The notes beneath the pieces were generated by a model. It saw nothing but the letters and a program-made list of their open reading frames with translations, was not told the DNA's origin and ran no database searches. Source: Thermodesulfobacteriota bacterium (GTDB taxonomy: Bacteria > Desulfobacterota > UBA8473). Taken from it: a stretch of 64,000 nucleotides of DNA. Position numbers and translations under genes: made by a program. Below, piece by piece: positions 26,811 through 35,629 of the stretch; positions within the stretch are counted from its first letter, which is position 1, and each line of letters opens with the position of its first letter. The DNA is taken from the NCBI GenBank assembly GCA_040757775.1, contig JBFLWQ010000003.1, positions 124,001 through 188,000 of the forward strand, read 5' to 3'.

Positions 26811-27884
26811 ATGGAATTTTCAGGCAACTGTTTGCCAACAACCATAGGTAGTATGCCTCATACGGATGCCAGGGAGGCTACCGAGTTGATGCTTCGATAT
26901 ACTCACCATATCCCTGCATGGGTTCAACTGCCCAAACTACCTAAAGAGGATATGCTGACCCAGTTTACCGAAGGCATACCCGGGCTGGTATGGAATGAGG
27001 GAAGCCCCCATTTTCTAAATGAGGGGCAGGAATTTGAAGAAGAAGTACTCGCGTTTTATGAAGACTACCTCTCTGTTACAGAGGGAGGCTCATCAATTCA
27101 TTTAGAAAAAAGATTTGCTGTTTCTCCTGACTATGCCTCAGGATTGTACGCCTTGATCGATGCATTGAAAAGTAACCCGCTTTCACCTCTTGCCATTAAA
27201 GGTCAAATTACCGGTCCATTCACTCTGGGGACGTGTTTAACAGATAAGGCAAAGAGATATGCCTATTACGATCCAACCCTTAAGGACATAATTGTAAAGA
27301 GTCTGGCTATGAAGGCTAAGTGGCAGATCGATAAATTTAAGCCCTTTGGGGTACCGGTGATAGTCTCAATTGATGAGCCTGGTCTGGTGGGTTATGGTTC
27401 CTCACTCTTTATAAGTGTATCAAAAGAGGATATCCAGGAATCCCTGGGACAGGTAATAGTTAGTATTCACGAAGAGGGGGGGATAGCGGCTACCCATTGC
27501 TGTGAAAATACCGATTGGTCGTTACTCCTAAATACCGATATAGATATCCTCAGCTTTGATGCTTATGGATTCTTTGATAATCTGCTTATATATGAGAAGG
27601 AGTTAAAGGAATTTATCGAAAGGGGGGGCATTATTGCCTGGGGTATTGTTCCCACCCTTGATCCTACTCTTCTGTCACAGGAGACCAGCAATTCTGTAGT
27701 CTCAAAATTGATAAATAGCATTGAAAGGCTGACAGCGAAGGAGATTGAATTTAAAAGACTGTTGAAACAATCCTTGATTACCCCCAGTTGCGGGGCCGGG
27801 TCACTCAGTATGGAATTGGCAGAGAAAGCCCTCGCACTTACCAGAGAGGTTTCTGATAAAATCAGGAAGGAATATTTTTTGTGA
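26811..27884 (+). CDS. MetE-like core methionine synthase family (UROD/MetE-like) protein
   Basis: 357 residues of the cobalamin-independent methionine synthase C-terminal fold. The N-terminus has CLPTTIGSMPHTD. Candidate zinc ligands are His and Cys in ATHCCENTDW and Cys in TPSCGAGSL. There is no N-terminal MetE domain, so it is a core type like the Mes/archaeal proteins. The methyl donor is unknown, possibly a corrinoid protein. GGGGAG precedes the ATG by 8 nt; 5 bp separate it from pcm. The stop overlaps the xseA GTG start by 4 nt. Confidence 0.75.
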   Translation: MEFSGNCLPTTIGSMPHTDAREATELMLRYTHHIPAWVQLPKLPKEDMLTQFTEGIPGLVWNEGSPHFLNEGQEFEEEVLAFYEDYLSVTEGGSSIHLEKRFAVSPDYASGLYALIDALKSNPLSPLAIKGQITGPFTLGTCLTDKAKRYAYYDPTLKDIIVKSLAMKAKWQIDKFKPFGVPVIVSIDEPGLVGYGSSLFISVSKEDIQESLGQVIVSIHEEGGIAATHCCENTDWSLLLNTDIDILSFDAYGFFDNLLIYEKELKEFIERGGIIAWGIVPTLDPTLLSQETSNSVVSKLINSIERLTAKEIEFKRLLKQSLITPSCGAGSLSMELAEKALALTREVSDKIRKEYFL

Positions 27885-29221
27885 CCAAAAACCTGGATAT
27901 TTTAACGGTTTCAGAGCTTACCCAGAAGATAAAGCTTCAATTGGAATCCAATTTCGAAACTGTCTGGGTAGAAGGCGAGGTATCCAACCTCAGGTCCCCA
28001 TCATCAGGACATCTGTACTTTACCCTCAAAGACGAAAACAGCCAGATCAAAACAGTGGTCTTCAGATCCCATATAAGGTTCCTCAGATTTGAGATAAAGG
28101 ATGGCATTAAGGTAATATCCAGGGGTAGAGTCAGTGTCTATGAGCCCAGGGGCGATTATCAACTGATAATCGATTATATAGAACCAAAAGGGGTTGGCGC
28201 CCTTCAGCTGGCTTATGAACAACTGAAAGAGAAGCTGAAAAGTGAAGGGCTTTTTGATGATTCTCATAAAAAACCATTACCCCTGTTACCCGGAAAGATA
28301 GGACTGATTACCTCTCCTTCAGGAGCTGCTGTTCGAGACATGATAAATATCATCCTCCGCCGGTTTCCCAACACAGGGATTCTTATCTTCCCTGTACGGG
28401 TTCAGGGAGAAGGGGCATCTTCCGAAATAGCCCACGCCATAGAAGAGCTCAACAGAATATCCGGGGTTGATGTGATGATTGTGGGAAGAGGGGGAGGATC
28501 CCTAGAAGATCTCTGGGCTTTTAATGAAGAGATTGTTGCAAGGGCAATCTACCACTCAGATATTCCTGTGATTTCAGCGGTTGGCCATGAAATAGACTTT
28601 ACAATTTCGGATTTTGTAGCAGACCTCCGTGCCCCTACACCGTCTGCCGCTGCAGAACTGGTAGTAGCCAATAAGTCTGAACTTATAAATTACCTGAAAA
28701 ACTGGATGGGAAGACTGGAAAATCTTGTATGCCAATTTCTTGAATCCAATCGTAATAAACTGGGTTTCCTTGAGAAGAGACTATCGGATCCGAGAAGAAG
28801 AATAGACGATTTCAGATTAAGGGTTGATGATATTTTCAATCGTTTGTCTATCGATACATCCAATCTGTTACGAAGAAAGGCTGAACAGTTTGAGAGAAGA
28901 AAAGACGCCCTTATCTCCAGAAGTCCGAAAAGCAGGATAGGGGAGTTGAAAAACCTTGTTTTTCAACTGAATAAAGAGACAGATGTCCATATGAGGCATT
29001 ATCTGGGGAATCAAAGACACAGGTTTGAGAGGTCACTGGAGGGGCTGGATAAACTAAGCCCACTGAACATACTCCGAAGGGGTTACAGTATAACCAGGGC
29101 TCTGCCCGATTACAGTATCTTGAAAGATGTGAAGGGATTAAAGGTTGGCGACAGGATAAATGTCAAATTACACCAGGGAGAGATAATAGGTCAAATTAAG
29201 GAACTTATAGAGGAGAATTGA
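27881..29221 (+). CDS. xseA: Exodeoxyribonuclease VII large subunit
   Basis: 446 residues. An OB-fold N-terminus (VWVEGEVSNLRSPSSGHLYF) is followed by the catalytic region with DVMIVGRGGGSLEDLWAFN and SAVGHEIDFTISDFVADLRAPTPS (quoted in part), then coiled coils. It degrades single-stranded DNA together with XseB. GTG start overlapping the previous stop. The small subunit gene xseB, usually next, is not found here; a peptidase gene follows instead. Confidence 0.93.
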   Translation: MTKNLDILTVSELTQKIKLQLESNFETVWVEGEVSNLRSPSSGHLYFTLKDENSQIKTVVFRSHIRFLRFEIKDGIKVISRGRVSVYEPRGDYQLIIDYIEPKGVGALQLAYEQLKEKLKSEGLFDDSHKKPLPLLPGKIGLITSPSGAAVRDMINIILRRFPNTGILIFPVRVQGEGASSEIAHAIEELNRISGVDVMIVGRGGGSLEDLWAFNEEIVARAIYHSDIPVISAVGHEIDFTISDFVADLRAPTPSAAAELVVANKSELINYLKNWMGRLENLVCQFLESNRNKLGFLEKRLSDPRRRIDDFRLRVDDIFNRLSIDTSNLLRRKAEQFERRKDALISRSPKSRIGELKNLVFQLNKETDVHMRHYLGNQRHRFERSLEGLDKLSPLNILRRGYSITRALPDYSILKDVKGLKVGDRINVKLHQGEIIGQIKELIEEN

Positions 29222-29225
29222 TACG

Positions 29226-30149
29226 TTGTGGAATAGATTTTTGAAAAAGTATCCCTTTTCGCTTCAACATCCATTTTTTATATGGGGAGTACTTTCCATT
29301 TTCTTTTTCATCCTTCTTTTATCGGGGACTGCTTTCGCAAAACAGAAGGGGGTTCCCTTTAAGGTAAGCTGGTTCCCAAAAAAGTTCACACAGGGTGATG
29401 TATGTGTGGTTAAGGTGCTTGTTCCCAGAGGTACTCGTTCGCTCACAGGAGAGTTTCAGGAAAAAGGACTCTCCTTTTATAAAACAAAGAAGAGTAGGTT
29501 ATTTCGAACTCTAATTGGCATAGATATGGAAACAGATCCTGGGACATATCAACTGGTAATATCGGCAAAAAACCGTTCAGGTAGAGTTGTAAAGGGCAGG
29601 TATCGTATAAGGATAAAAGGGAGGGATTTTGGCGAGCAGAGAATAACCCTGCCGGAAGAGATGGTTGAGTTGGACGATAATACCTTAAAGCAGGTGGAGG
29701 AGGAAGAGAAAAAGGTAAAAGAAATATGGATAAAGGAGAGAAATGATAGGCTCTGGCGAGGGAAGTTCATTAAGCCTTTAGACGGAGAGATTACAAGCCC
29801 CTTTGGGGTAAGACGCATTCTCAACGAATTGTCAAGGAATCGCCATAATGGAGTTGACCTGGAAGCAGAAATGGGAGAAGAGATACGATCCTCAAATGCT
29901 GGAATTGTTGTATTTGCAGGTGAACTGTATTTCAGCGGGGAGTCAGTTATTGTGGATCATGGGAGGGGGCTCTATACTATGTACTTTCATCTGTCCAGAA
30001 TTGATGTAGATGAAGGGCAACGGGTCAAAAAAGGGGAGATTTTAGGTCTTGCAGGTTCCACCGGCAGGTCAACCGGTCCGCACCTCCATTGGGGGGTACG
30101 TTTGCACGGGGCCAGGGTTGATCCTTTTTCTCTGCTGAGATTAAGGTGA
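29226..30149 (+). CDS. M23 family (LytM/NlpD-like) metallopeptidase
   Basis: 307 residues. A hydrophobic segment at about residues 18-38 anchors or exports the protein, followed by an immunoglobulin-like region and the M23 peptidase domain. Zinc ligands are visible in RHNGVDLEA and in GPHLHWGV. It cuts or senses peptidoglycan cross-bridges in the periplasm. TTG start at 29226 with a GAGGAG site. Its 3' end overlaps the convergent ispH-ubiA gene by 9 nt. Confidence 0.85.
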   Translation: MWNRFLKKYPFSLQHPFFIWGVLSIFFFILLLSGTAFAKQKGVPFKVSWFPKKFTQGDVCVVKVLVPRGTRSLTGEFQEKGLSFYKTKKSRLFRTLIGIDMETDPGTYQLVISAKNRSGRVVKGRYRIRIKGRDFGEQRITLPEEMVELDDNTLKQVEEEEKKVKEIWIKERNDRLWRGKFIKPLDGEITSPFGVRRILNELSRNRHNGVDLEAEMGEEIRSSNAGIVVFAGELYFSGESVIVDHGRGLYTMYFHLSRIDVDEGQRVKKGEILGLAGSTGRSTGPHLHWGVRLHGARVDPFSLLRLR

Positions 30150-31904
30150 AAGGGTAGGAGGGTTATTATAAGACAACGAAAATAACCAGATTAACGAAAC
30201 TAACCATCCAAGAACAAAATTACTCTCCACCATACCTTCCAGCAAAACACCATGGGATATTGTCTTTCTTTCGTAAATAAGCGTATAACTGTATGCATAG
30301 ATGACACATGCCAGAAGTAGATAACCTAAAGATGGGATTACGCCTGATAGAGACGAAGATAATAGGATTATGGATAGAATTACTAACGACAACTTAAGTA
30401 CGGACCTGGTCTTATTTTCTCCTATTATAATTGGGATAGTCTCTTTGCCTACGATTCTGTCCCCCTGGATGTCCATAATGTCAAATAGAGCCGACCGAAC
30501 AAATACCAAGATAACGACAAATAAAAAGGCTATCCAAGTAGAAAAACTAATTCCTTGGTTAACGGACAGAGCAGGTAAAATTGAAATAACAGTCCCCCAC
30601 GCAAGTGCTACAAATGCAGTTTTTGAGCCTGGTATATCCTTTAACTTTTTGTATTGAAAGATATTCCACAGGCTTTTGGGAATTATTTTAATGCCATATA
30701 TCAATCCTAGAAGAGAGATGGTTATGAGGAAAACAAAAGCCTTTCCTCCCATCTTAAATGAGAGAAAAAGGAAGGTAAATGCAGAGAGTATGATAAGGGC
30801 AACAAAGATTCCAGCATGTCTTTCGTAAAACTCTGCCCTGGCAGGATCGTTATACCTCGCGGCATCCCTGTCCGTAAAATAATAGAGGATGTGCATAGAG
30901 AATACATAGGAACTGGCAATAAGAAAATAGGATAGCCTTGGGGTAATCCCCTGGAGTAAACAGCTAACGTAACTGAGACAACCAGCACCAAAGGCAACAT
31001 ATATGTTGCTCTTCACAAGAAATCCCAGAGAATTTGACCAGAGCCTCGAAAAGACTGAACTCCGCCTCTTTTGAAGACTTTCTATCCTGTCAACTACCCT
31101 GTTTATCATCCAGTTTGGTGTGGATGCCCCTGCTGTAACTCCTATGTTATGGCAATCTGTGAGCTTTTTCGGATCAATGTCTTCTTCAGTCTCTACATGT
31201 AGGGTTTGGGTGCCAGTGGATTCTGATATCTCTGCTAATCTCCGGGTGTTACCGCTGTTTCGTCCCCCGATGACCACCATACCATCTACCTTCTTTGCCA
31301 GATGGATTGCCTCTTTTTGCCTTTTTGAGGTAGAATCACATACGGTATTGAATACTATAACTTCAGGAAACCTCTCCCGGATCTTCTCAGAAATCTCTGT
31401 GAATTTTGAGGTGTCCTGGGTTGTCTGAGCTACAACACAGACCTTTTCCATATCCGCCGGTAGCTGATCAACCTCTTCTATACTACTTATTACCATTCCC
31501 TTATCTAAAGAGAATCCCAGAAGTCCGATTACTTCCGGGTGTTCTTTATCTCCTACAATAACTATATGGTATCCCTCTTTTGCCTGCCTTTTTATTATAG
31601 ATTGAACTTTTATTACCCTGGGACAGGTGGCATCTAGGATATTCAACCCTTTCTCTTTAATTTGTGCCTGCTCTTCAGGGCCAATTCCGTGTGCCCTTAT
31701 GACTACAGTCCCTGACAACGTTCCATTTAATCCATTAAGAGCCTTTATACCTTTGCTCTCAAGCATCTCAATGGCCTGAGGGTTATGTACCAGGGGACCA
31801 TAGGTATATACATTGTCTTTCCCGTTTATGGCATCTAATGCAATATCTATAGCTCTCCTGACACCCATGCAGAAGCCCGCGGTCTTGGCAAGTCTTACAG
31901 GCAT
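30141..31904 (-). CDS. ispH: IspH fused to a UbiA-type prenyltransferase
   Basis: 587 residues joining two isoprenoid enzymes. Residues 1-280 are 4-hydroxy-3-methylbut-2-enyl diphosphate reductase with its three cluster cysteines Cys12 (GFCMGV), Cys94 (DATCPR) and Cys189 (NTVCDS) and His/Glu residues in GPLVHN, RAHG and EHPEV. Residues about 305-587 are a polytopic UbiA-like domain with eight or more hydrophobic segments and an Asp-rich loop FDIMDIQGDRIVGKETIP; an earlier loop TDRDAARYNDP may be the first Asp motif. The ATG at 31904 has an AAGGA site. A longer frame reads into a dispersed repeat. The fusion could link isoprenoid precursor formation to prenyl transfer at the membrane. Confidence 0.88.
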   Translation of the reverse strand: MPVRLAKTAGFCMGVRRAIDIALDAINGKDNVYTYGPLVHNPQAIEMLESKGIKALNGLNGTLSGTVVIRAHGIGPEEQAQIKEKGLNILDATCPRVIKVQSIIKRQAKEGYHIVIVGDKEHPEVIGLLGFSLDKGMVISSIEEVDQLPADMEKVCVVAQTTQDTSKFTEISEKIRERFPEVIVFNTVCDSTSKRQKEAIHLAKKVDGMVVIGGRNSGNTRRLAEISESTGTQTLHVETEEDIDPKKLTDCHNIGVTAGASTPNWMINRVVDRIESLQKRRSSVFSRLWSNSLGFLVKSNIYVAFGAGCLSYVSCLLQGITPRLSYFLIASSYVFSMHILYYFTDRDAARYNDPARAEFYERHAGIFVALIILSAFTFLFLSFKMGGKAFVFLITISLLGLIYGIKIIPKSLWNIFQYKKLKDIPGSKTAFVALAWGTVISILPALSVNQGISFSTWIAFLFVVILVFVRSALFDIMDIQGDRIVGKETIPIIIGENKTRSVLKLSLVILSIILLSSSLSGVIPSLGYLLLACVIYAYSYTLIYERKTISHGVLLEGMVESNFVLGWLVSLIWLFSLSYNNPPTLSP

Positions 31905-31941
31905 TTTTCTTTCCTTAGCAAATAAATACGCATACACTAAT

Positions 31942-32014
31942 GTCATTTCGAGCGAAACGAGAAATCTTAATGCACACAAAATGTTAGAAGATATCTCCCT
32001 TTGGTCGATATGAC
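31942..32014. repeat. Dispersed hairpin repeat, copy 3
   Basis: Opens GTCATTTCGAGCGAAACGAG and closes GGTCGATATGAC; the arms pair imperfectly. It fills nearly all of the gap between tlyA and ispH, so the two genes are separated by a large stem-loop. Confidence 0.75.
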
Positions 32015-32021
32015 ATTGAAT

Positions 32022-32777
32022 TTAGTTGATATTGGGCGTACTAATTAAGTATATGAAAAACTCTTTATTTCCATCGGCTCCCAATATAGGGGACTCAATA
32101 AGTCCTAGCACCTTTAGATCATGAAACAAAGCGAATCCTTTTATCTTTTCAATTACCTGCCTGTGGTTTTCAGGGTCCTTAACTATTCCGCCTTTACCTA
32201 CTTCACCCTTTTCTACTTCAAATTGGGGTTTAATCAGGGCTATTATATATCCTTCTTTTCCTATTAGTTCCCTAACCTTGGGTAAGACCTTGGTGAGGGA
32301 TATGAATGAGATGTCTATTACAGCGAGATCAGCTTTTTCACCGACCTCTTCTGGGTCTATATAACGGATATTCCTGCGTTCCAGAGTGACCACCCGCGGA
32401 TCCTGTCTTATTCTCCATGCGAGCTGTCCGTAGCCTACATCAATAGCATAGACTTTTCTGGCTCCCCTTTGCAATAGACAATCACTGAATCCCCCGGTAG
32501 AAGCGCCTATATCAAGGGCTACCTTGTCCTTTACCTCCAGCTTAAATTCATCCAGGGCATAGGCTAACTTTACCCCCCCACGACTTACGTAGGGTATATC
32601 GTTCTCTTTTAATTTCAGGGAAGAATCAGCAGGTACTTTTGTACCTGCCTTATCAACCCTGATACCATTTACAATGACCTTCCCCTCCAAAATCAGGGCA
32701 CTTGCCCTTTCACGGCTCTGGACTAAGCCTCGATCAACCAATAGTTTGTCAACGCGTTCTTTCTTCTTTGTCACCAT
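32022..32777 (-). CDS. TlyA family rRNA 2'-O-methyltransferase/hemolysin-like protein
   Basis: 251 residues. An N-terminal S4 RNA-binding domain (ERVDKLLVDRGLVQSRERA) is followed by an FtsJ-like methyltransferase domain with the SAM motif ALDIGASTGGFSDCLL. TlyA methylates rRNA in Mycobacterium; the substrate here is unproven. It starts 8 nt after ppdK, with AGAGGG close to the ATG; the adjacent GTG codon could equally be the start. Confidence 0.88.
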   Translation of the reverse strand: MVTKKKERVDKLLVDRGLVQSRERASALILEGKVIVNGIRVDKAGTKVPADSSLKLKENDIPYVSRGGVKLAYALDEFKLEVKDKVALDIGASTGGFSDCLLQRGARKVYAIDVGYGQLAWRIRQDPRVVTLERRNIRYIDPEEVGEKADLAVIDISFISLTKVLPKVRELIGKEGYIIALIKPQFEVEKGEVGKGGIVKDPENHRQVIEKIKGFALFHDLKVLGLIESPILGADGNKEFFIYLISTPNIN

Positions 32778-32785
32778 CCCTCTGG

Positions 32786-35548
32786 CTAATCACCCTTTGT
32801 GGGTGCCACCTTATCTCTCAATACCGCCTGTGCGGCTGCCAGCCTTGCTATCGGAATGCGGTAAGGGGAACAGCTGACATAGTTCAAGCCTGTTTTGTGG
32901 CAAAACTCTATTGAACTGGGGTCTCCACCGTGTTCTCCACATATGCCTACTTTTAAAGATGGTTTTTCACCTCTACCCTTCTGTACACCTATCTCAACTA
33001 ACTTTCCAACCCCGCCCTGATCCAATTGTTGAAACGGATCCTTCTCCAGTATACCTTCCTTGATATAGGAGGGCAGGAATTTACCTGCGTCATCTCTGCT
33101 CAATCCAAAGGTCATCTGGGTTAGGTCATTGGTGCCGAAGGAGAAGAACTCCGCAACCTGGGCTATCTCGTCCGCTGTGATAGCGGCTCTGGGTAGTTCT
33201 ATCATGGTTCCTACCAGGTAGTCTATCTTCATATTATATGCCCCCATCACCTCTTTTGCAACCCTGTCCACTACCTCTTTCTGCATCATCAATTCCCTTA
33301 CGTGTCCTACAAGTGGAATCATTACTTCAGGAACAACCCTGATACCCTCTTTTGCCACCTGACACGCCGCTTCAAATATTGCCCTTGCCTGCATCTCAGT
33401 AATCTCCGGATAGACTATGCCAAGGCGGCACCCCCTATGACCAAGCATGGGATTGGTCTCATGCAGGTTTTCTATCTTGGAGGTCAGCTTTTTTTTGGAC
33501 ACCCCCATTTTTTTTGCCAGCGTATCGACGTCTTTCGGATTTCCAGGAAGGAATTCATGAAGGGGAGGATCAAGGGTTCGGATGGTAACCGGCATCCCGT
33601 TCATCAGCCTGAAGATACTCACAAAGTCTTCCTTCTGCATTGGCATCAGTTTTGCCAAGGCATTTTCCCTTCCTGCCCTGTCATCGGCCAGGATCATTTC
33701 TCGGACTGAATCTATACGGTCTCCTTCAAAGAACATATGTTCGGTTCTGCAAAGTCCTATACCCTCAGCGCCAAGACTTATGGCAATGCTAACTTGGTCG
33801 GGTTTATCGGCATTGGTTCTTATCCCTAAAGTTCTAATCTTATCAGCCCAGGACATTATCTCTGTATATATCTGATGTGTCTGTGAATCTTCTGGCTTCA
33901 AAGTTTTATCTATCAGTACCTGTAGAGTTTCTGAGGGAGTGGTAGGGATCTTGCCGAGGATAACCTCTCCAAGAGTACCATCAATAGAGATATAGTCTCC
34001 CTTTTTTATGGTATTGTTCCCAACTTTCATTTTTTGAGCGGTGTAGTCAATCTCCAATGCTCCACAGCCAGCCACACAAACCTTTCCCATCTGTCTGGCA
34101 ACCAGGGCAGCATGGGATGTCATTCCACCCCTGGCGGTTAAGATACCCTTGGCTGCATTCATCCCTCTAATATCTTCGGGTGATGTCTCAATCCTCACCA
34201 ATATAATGTCTTTATCACCTTTTTTGGCAAGTTCTTCTGCTTCTGCAGCGTTGAATACAACCTTACCACAGGCAGCCCCAGGCCCTGCATTCAATCCTTT
34301 AGCCAGCAGTCTCCCTTCCTTTATGGCATTTCTCTTTCCTTCTGGGTCGAAGACAGGGCTTAACAGCTGGTTTAACTGTTCAGGCTCTACCCTCATAATC
34401 GCCTCTTCTTTTTTGATCAAACCTTCCTTCACCATTTCTACCGCTATACGTAGGGCAGCAAAACCGGTACGTTTCCCGGAACGGGTCTGCAGCATCCAGA
34501 GCTTTCCTTTCTGGATGGTAAATTCAATGTCTTGCAAGTCTCTGTAATGCTTCTCGAGTTTATCCCTGATATCGACCAGCTGGCCGTAAATATCAGGCAG
34601 TTCTTCTTCCAGAGAAGGAAGAGGACTGTCCCCTTTTTGGATTTTGTTAATAGGTCTTGGAGTACGAATGCCTGCCACCACATCTTCTCCCTGGGCATTC
34701 ATGAGGTATTCTCCGTAAAATATATTCGTCCCTGTAGATGGATCACGGGTGAATGCTACCCCTGTACCACTGTCATCACCCATATTTCCGAAGACCATTG
34801 TCTGTACGTTTACTGCTGTTCCCCAATGTCCGGGTATATTGTTGAGCTCACGATAGGCAATCGCTCTGGGATTATTCCAAGAACCGAATACAGCTCCAAT
34901 TGCTCCCCACAACTGCTCCATGGGATCCTCTGGGAAGTCAACGCCTAGTCTCTTTTTGATTTCAAGCTTGAACTCTGCTACTAATTCTTTGAGATCAACA
35001 TGGCTTAGTTCATTATCGAAGGTAACTCCTTTCTCTTCCTTCTTTGCCTCCAGGATAACCTCAAAGGGGTCTCTTTCATCCTTCTCTACTGGTTTAAGGT
35101 CTAACACCACATCTCCGTACATCTGTACAAACCTTCGGTAACAGTCATAAGCAAATCTCTCATCATTGGATTGTTTGATAAGACCCTTGACCGTCATATC
35201 ATTTAATCCTAAATTGAGCACCGTATCCATCATGCCTGGCATAGATACCCGTGCCCCGGACCTTACTGATACCAGAAGTGGATTATCCTCATTGCCAAAT
35301 TTTGCCCCCATAGCAGTTTCAATCTTGGTTAAATTATCTTCAACCTGAGCCTTTAGCCCTTCAGGATAATTTCCATTATTATCATAGTATGCGGTGCAGA
35401 CCTCTGTTGTTATGGTAAATCCAGGAGGAACCGGGATACCAAGATTTGCCATCTCTGCCAGATTACATCCTTTGCCACCCAAAAGCTCCTTCATTTTTGC
35501 ATTGCCTTCAGTTTTACCACTACCAAAAAAATAGACATATTTTTTCAC
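32786..35548 (-). CDS. ppdK: Pyruvate, phosphate dikinase
   Basis: 920 residues. The N-terminal nucleotide-binding domain ([20 protein letters not shown]) is followed by the phosphohistidine domain with catalytic His in [16 protein letters not shown] and a C-terminal PEP-binding barrel ([35 protein letters not shown]). It interconverts pyruvate and PEP using ATP and phosphate. GTG start at 35548 with a very strong AGGAGGT site. Common in anaerobes, where it serves glycolysis or gluconeogenesis. Confidence 0.97.
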   Translation of the reverse strand: MKKYVYFFGSGKTEGNAKMKELLGGKGCNLAEMANLGIPVPPGFTITTEVCTAYYDNNGNYPEGLKAQVEDNLTKIETAMGAKFGNEDNPLLVSVRSGARVSMPGMMDTVLNLGLNDMTVKGLIKQSNDERFAYDCYRRFVQMYGDVVLDLKPVEKDERDPFEVILEAKKEEKGVTFDNELSHVDLKELVAEFKLEIKKRLGVDFPEDPMEQLWGAIGAVFGSWNNPRAIAYRELNNIPGHWGTAVNVQTMVFGNMGDDSGTGVAFTRDPSTGTNIFYGEYLMNAQGEDVVAGIRTPRPINKIQKGDSPLPSLEEELPDIYGQLVDIRDKLEKHYRDLQDIEFTIQKGKLWMLQTRSGKRTGFAALRIAVEMVKEGLIKKEEAIMRVEPEQLNQLLSPVFDPEGKRNAIKEGRLLAKGLNAGPGAACGKVVFNAAEAEELAKKGDKDIILVRIETSPEDIRGMNAAKGILTARGGMTSHAALVARQMGKVCVAGCGALEIDYTAQKMKVGNNTIKKGDYISIDGTLGEVILGKIPTTPSETLQVLIDKTLKPEDSQTHQIYTEIMSWADKIRTLGIRTNADKPDQVSIAISLGAEGIGLCRTEHMFFEGDRIDSVREMILADDRAGRENALAKLMPMQKEDFVSIFRLMNGMPVTIRTLDPPLHEFLPGNPKDVDTLAKKMGVSKKKLTSKIENLHETNPMLGHRGCRLGIVYPEITEMQARAIFEAACQVAKEGIRVVPEVMIPLVGHVRELMMQKEVVDRVAKEVMGAYNMKIDYLVGTMIELPRAAITADEIAQVAEFFSFGTNDLTQMTFGLSRDDAGKFLPSYIKEGILEKDPFQQLDQGGVGKLVEIGVQKGRGEKPSLKVGICGEHGGDPSSIEFCHKTGLNYVSCSPYRIPIARLAAAQAVLRDKVAPTKGD

Positions 35549-35629
35549 GTGAACATACCTCCTGTATAAATTATCTGCCAGTAAACCTACTTGAGAACCA
35601 GCTACTTAAATCCCAAACCTGTATCAAAA

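Noticed and set aside
31905-31979. N-terminal extension of IspH-UbiA
   Set aside because: The added codons come from a dispersed hairpin repeat; IspH proteins begin at the ATG at 31904.
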